Assembly: GCA_934229275.1 (NCBI GenBank)
Contig: CAKQDN010000031.1
Span: forward strand, 1 to 20,470
DNA from: an uncultured Clostridia bacterium
GTDB lineage: Bacteria > Bacillota > Clostridia > Christensenellales > Pumilibacteraceae
DNA length: 20,470 nucleotides
Direction: 5' to 3'
Shown here: one piece after another, positions 17,696 through 20,470 of the stretch
Layout of the letters: each line of letters begins with the position of its first letter
Numbering within the stretch: the first letter of the stretch is position 1
Notes under the pieces: model-generated
The model's database searches: none
Told to the model about the DNA's origin: nothing
The model's input: the letters and a program-made list of their open reading frames with translations, nothing else
Program-made: the position numbers and the translations under genes

Positions 17696-20470
17696 ATGAA
17701 AAAACTCGGTATTTTTGTTTTGTGTGCGCTTGCGGCGATTTTGATCGTCACGGGCTTTTCCGCATGCTCTTCTTGCGGCGATTCGGGCGTAACCGAAAAG
17801 TGCGCTCATTCGTGGAGCAACTACGAAGTAACGCTCGAAGCAACCTGCGAAACGGAGGGCGAAAGTCGGCGCGTTTGCGCTAAGTGCGGAGAAACGCAAA
17901 CCAAAACTCTGCCTGCGCTCGGTCACGACGAAATTACCGACCACGAAGTCGCTCCCACTTGCGTTAAAGACGGATTAAGCGAGGGCAAACACTGCCTCCG
18001 CTGCGGCAAAATAACCGTAAAGCAGGAGATTTTGCCTGCTCGCGGTCACGAATACGGCGATTTTATAGTGGAAAAGCAGCCTTCGTGTACGCAAACGGGC
18101 TTAAAGTACCGTAAATGTTCCGTGTGCGGAGATAAAACCGATATAACCGAAATAGAAAAAACCGCTCATAACTACGGCGAGTACTACTTTAACGACGACG
18201 CGACCTGCGTTAAAAACGGCACGAAAAGCGCAAAATGCCCGACTTGCGGTAAAATCGACACCGTTATAGTGGAAAATACCGCGCTCGGACACCTTGTTAC
18301 GGAAGATAAAGGCTTTGCCGCCACCTGCGTTGACAGCGGACTTACAGACGGATCGCATTGCAGCCGCTGCGGAGAGATTTTAAGCCGCGGAGAAATTCTG
18401 CCTGCGCTCGGTCACGATCGGGTTCGATTGCCCGCGGTCGCGCCCGACTGCGTTAGCAGCGGTCTATCGACAGGCGAAAAGTGTAATAGGTGCGGAAAAA
18501 TACTTGTAGAACAGAACACGTTGCCTGCGCTCGGACACGACGTCGTGCGCTTGCCGGCGGTCGCACCCGACTGCGTTAGCAGCGGTCTATCGACAGGCGA
18601 AAAATGTAATAGATGCGGAAAAACGCTTATCGAGCAGAAAACTCTGCCTGCGCTCGGACATAATTATAAAGAAAAAAAGGTAGAGGCGACCTGCACTTCG
18701 GACGGCTACACGCTGCACGAATGTTCGCGCTGCGGCGACAACTACAAATCGGACGAGGTAAAGGCGCATCATGTGTGGAACCGTGAAACCGCGTCTTGCG
18801 GAACGGACAAAAGATGTACTCTGTGCGGAACGGTAGCCGAAAAGGCGACCGGAAAACACTCGTTCAGCGGCGGAATATGCTCGGTTTGCTCCTACGCGTG
18901 CGCGCATGACTATAATATAGAATATAAGGCGGCGACCTGCACCGACAGCGCCTGTAAAATCGAAGTGTGCAAATACTGCGACGTCCGAAGAAAAACGGTA
19001 ACCGGCAATGCGCTCGGTCACGACGGAAACGTCGTCTGCAACAGGTGTAAAACGCGCGTCCTGCCCGAAAATTTCTTCTCGCAGGCTATTAAAAAAGCGT
19101 TCGGCTCGTCGTATACGCTCGAAATAACCGACCTTAAAACGGGCGTGGGCAAAAATTCGCCCGTCGTCACCGCGAAAATAAGCCGCTACGAAAACGCGAA
19201 CGAGTACTTTTACGTTAAAATCACGCAGCCGGGCGCCGACTATACTCAAACGCTCGAACTTAAAATCAAGCGTCAGGACGGCAAAATCTACGCTTATTGC
19301 GATTCGGCGTCCGAGCGCGACGGCTCGGTAACCGAAACCGGCAAAAGAGTATCGCTCGTTAATCAAAAATACACGCTTGTCGGCGACGTTGACGAGATTT
19401 ACGGCAGCGACCTTATCCCTTCGAATTTGCGCCCCGTCGTGGGCAAAATACTGTCGTTTGCCTCGTCCGAGCGCGCGGATCTCGTGTTTTTGACGCAAAA
19501 ATATCCCGAGCGCGCCGAGAAAATAGCCGAATACGTCGCAAATAACGTATTTTTCTGCAAAGCGGACGGAACGCTCATTCAAGCCGAAAGATCGAACGGA
19601 TTTGCGCTACTCATTGCGCAGAAAACGCTTAAATCGCTGTATGAATCGGCTCTCGGCGAAGGCGAATGGGATAAAACGATTGCCTCTCTCGGTGAGTCCG
19701 AAGCCGCCGCGGACAAAAATTACCGCGATTTTCTCGTAAAATACGCAGATAAAAAACTCTGCGAAATAATCGCCGACCGATTCTCGGGAGCGATAACGGG
19801 CGAAATCGCTCAAACGGCGCTCGATTCGTGTTTCGGTTACGATTCCGATTCGCCTGCAGTGCTTAAAAGCGACGAAAAGGGCTTCACGCTGTCGGTAAGC
19901 CGCATATACGCATACGGCGGCAGTCTGACTTTCTCGTCGGGAGCGGAAACAGAACCCGAAATCGTGATAGGCTCGGCAATCGAGGACGTCAAAACGCGCG
20001 ACCTTACCGATTCCGAAAAACAAAAACTGTATCGCGCTCATTCGCTCGCGTACGACGCGGAAAAGAACGCGTTCTTGCTCGAAAGCGTGTTCAACGAGAT
20101 AAGCCGCATAGTCGTCGATCCGAAAACCGATAAAAGTTACATAATTTCGCTCGAAAAATACCTTTTCGCAGCCACTCGCGGAGCCTTGCCGGCTATGGAA
20201 CTGACGAGAAGCGATTGCGTCGGCTACGAGGAAAAAATCTTCTCGTTCAAGTTTTACGGAACCGAGGGCGTCCGCGCCGCCGTGTACGAACTTAAAAACG
20301 ACGTTCGCGGCGACAGAATAGAACTAAGCGAAGAGGACGAAAAGCGAATTTTCGCGATTCTGTCCGAAAAAGCGGACAATCTCGTTAAAAGCGAGAACCA
20401 AATCGAAACCGAAAGAAAAGTCCGCCTTATGAGGAACGTCGAAACCGGCGCGTTCACGCTCATCCCGGAC
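17696..20470 (+). CDS. Lipoprotein with Cys-His (zinc-ribbon-like) repeats, 3' end cut by the window
   Basis: Open from the ATG at 17696 to the window end with no stop: 925 codons, 5' complete, 3' missing. Residues 1-24 are a lipoprotein signal (ITGFSAC-type end, IVTGFSAC, lipid Cys 24). Residues 36-455 hold about ten repeats of ~41 residues, pattern A-T-C, ~10 residues, C-x-x-C-G, then LPALGH. Each supplies three Cys and one His, as in a zinc ribbon. Repeats 9-10 are degenerate. From about 456 a non-repeat region begins (PENFFSQAIKKAFG...) with few cysteines and a mixed alpha/beta look; I do not recognise it. Repeats of this sort occur in large surface proteins of gut Firmicutes, with no settled function. 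Ribosome site is GGGGAG about 8 bases ahead. Whether the repeats bind zinc outside the cell is unknown. Confidence 0.82.
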   Translation, partial: MKKLGIFVLCALAAILIVTGFSACSSCGDSGVTEKCAHSWSNYEVTLEATCETEGESRRVCAKCGETQTKTLPALGHDEITDHEVAPTCVKDGLSEGKHCLRCGKITVKQEILPARGHEYGDFIVEKQPSCTQTGLKYRKCSVCGDKTDITEIEKTAHNYGEYYFNDDATCVKNGTKSAKCPTCGKIDTVIVENTALGHLVTEDKGFAATCVDSGLTDGSHCSRCGEILSRGEILPALGHDRVRLPAVAPDCVSSGLSTGEKCNRCGKILVEQNTLPALGHDVVRLPAVAPDCVSSGLSTGEKCNRCGKTLIEQKTLPALGHNYKEKKVEATCTSDGYTLHECSRCGDNYKSDEVKAHHVWNRETASCGTDKRCTLCGTVAEKATGKHSFSGGICSVCSYACAHDYNIEYKAATCTDSACKIEVCKYCDVRRKTVTGNALGHDGNVVCNRCKTRVLPENFFSQAIKKAFGSSYTLEITDLKTGVGKNSPVVTAKISRYENANEYFYVKITQPGADYTQTLELKIKRQDGKIYAYCDSASERDGSVTETGKRVSLVNQKYTLVGDVDEIYGSDLIPSNLRPVVGKILSFASSERADLVFLTQKYPERAEKIAEYVANNVFFCKADGTLIQAERSNGFALLIAQKTLKSLYESALGEGEWDKTIASLGESEAAADKNYRDFLVKYADKKLCEIIADRFSGAITGEIAQTALDSCFGYDSDSPAVLKSDEKGFTLSVSRIYAYGGSLTFSSGAETEPEIVIGSAIEDVKTRDLTDSEKQKLYRAHSLAYDAEKNAFLLESVFNEISRIVVDPKTDKSYIISLEKYLFAATRGALPAMELTRSDCVGYEEKIFSFKFYGTEGVRAAVYELKNDVRGDRIELSEEDEKRIFAILSEKADNLVKSENQIETERKVRLMRNVETGAFTLIPD
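17801..19060 (+). repeat. Tandem 41-residue Cys-His repeats
   Basis: The core Cys residues of successive units are at 51, 89, 131, 171, 211, 252, 293, 333, (368) and 415, each followed by C-x-x-C about 10 residues later and closed by GH (77, 118, 158 as AH, 199, 240, 281, 322, 358, 388 as KH, 442). Units 6 and 7 repeat in DNA at 123 bases: about 38 bases from 18446 and from 18569 are identical. Confidence 0.85.

Noticed and set aside
18587..19582. A 331-codon minus-strand open frame within the right-edge lipoprotein gene
   Set aside because: Its product is low in recognisable content, while the plus frame is continuously open for 925 codons with a regular Cys-His repeat and a lipoprotein signal.

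Overview
The window looks like a chromosomal piece of an uncultured, spore-forming, Gram-positive Clostridia-type bacterium (Bacillota), probably from a plant-polysaccharide-rich habitat such as the gut. The basis is mixed: strong Firmicutes ribosome binding sites, consensus TTGACA/TATAAT promoters, a single-chain glycyl-tRNA synthetase, a SpoIIQ-like forespore protein, lipoprotein signal peptides on all exported proteins, and small Cys-rich and Cys-His repeat proteins of a kind common in uncultured Clostridia. No rRNA, tRNA, CRISPR array, insertion sequence or phage gene was seen.

Layout. (1) 1-4217, acidic-sugar catabolism: a minus-strand NanA/DapA-family aldolase (113-1003) is divergent from an AraC-type regulator (1203-2045), followed by uronate isomerase uxaC (2176-3525) and a PAP2 membrane phosphatase (3540-4217). 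The uxaC promoter is preceded by TTGC half-sites at 17, 21 and 21 bp steps, as expected for AraC-family binding. The regulator gene appears to be transcribed as a leaderless mRNA. (2) 4298-5653, a probable sporulation pair: a small membrane-anchored protein (4426-4812) and a SpoIIQ-like M23 protein (4947-5543). Both are preceded by similar sigma-F/G-like promoter motifs. (3) 5758-15706, about 10 kb of surface glycan machinery: a GH43 lipoprotein and a 1472-residue multi-domain lipoprotein form an operon. A separately promoted lipoprotein with four Ig-like repeats, an SGNH esterase domain and two jelly-roll-like modules follows. (4) 15733-20470: a minus-strand 64-residue protein with 19 cysteines, glyS (16215-17618), and the first 925 codons of a lipoprotein carrying about ten Cys-His (zinc-ribbon-like) repeats that runs off the right edge.

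How it may fit together (inference): GH43 and SGNH lipoproteins would trim and de-esterify a plant glycan at the cell surface, and released uronates would enter UxaC. No sugar transporter lies in the window, so the substrate and the link between the two sugar regions are unproven. The strongest candidates for undescribed biology are the repeat lipoprotein at the right edge, the Cys-rich mini-protein with its structured leader, and the non-catalytic 1472-residue surface protein.
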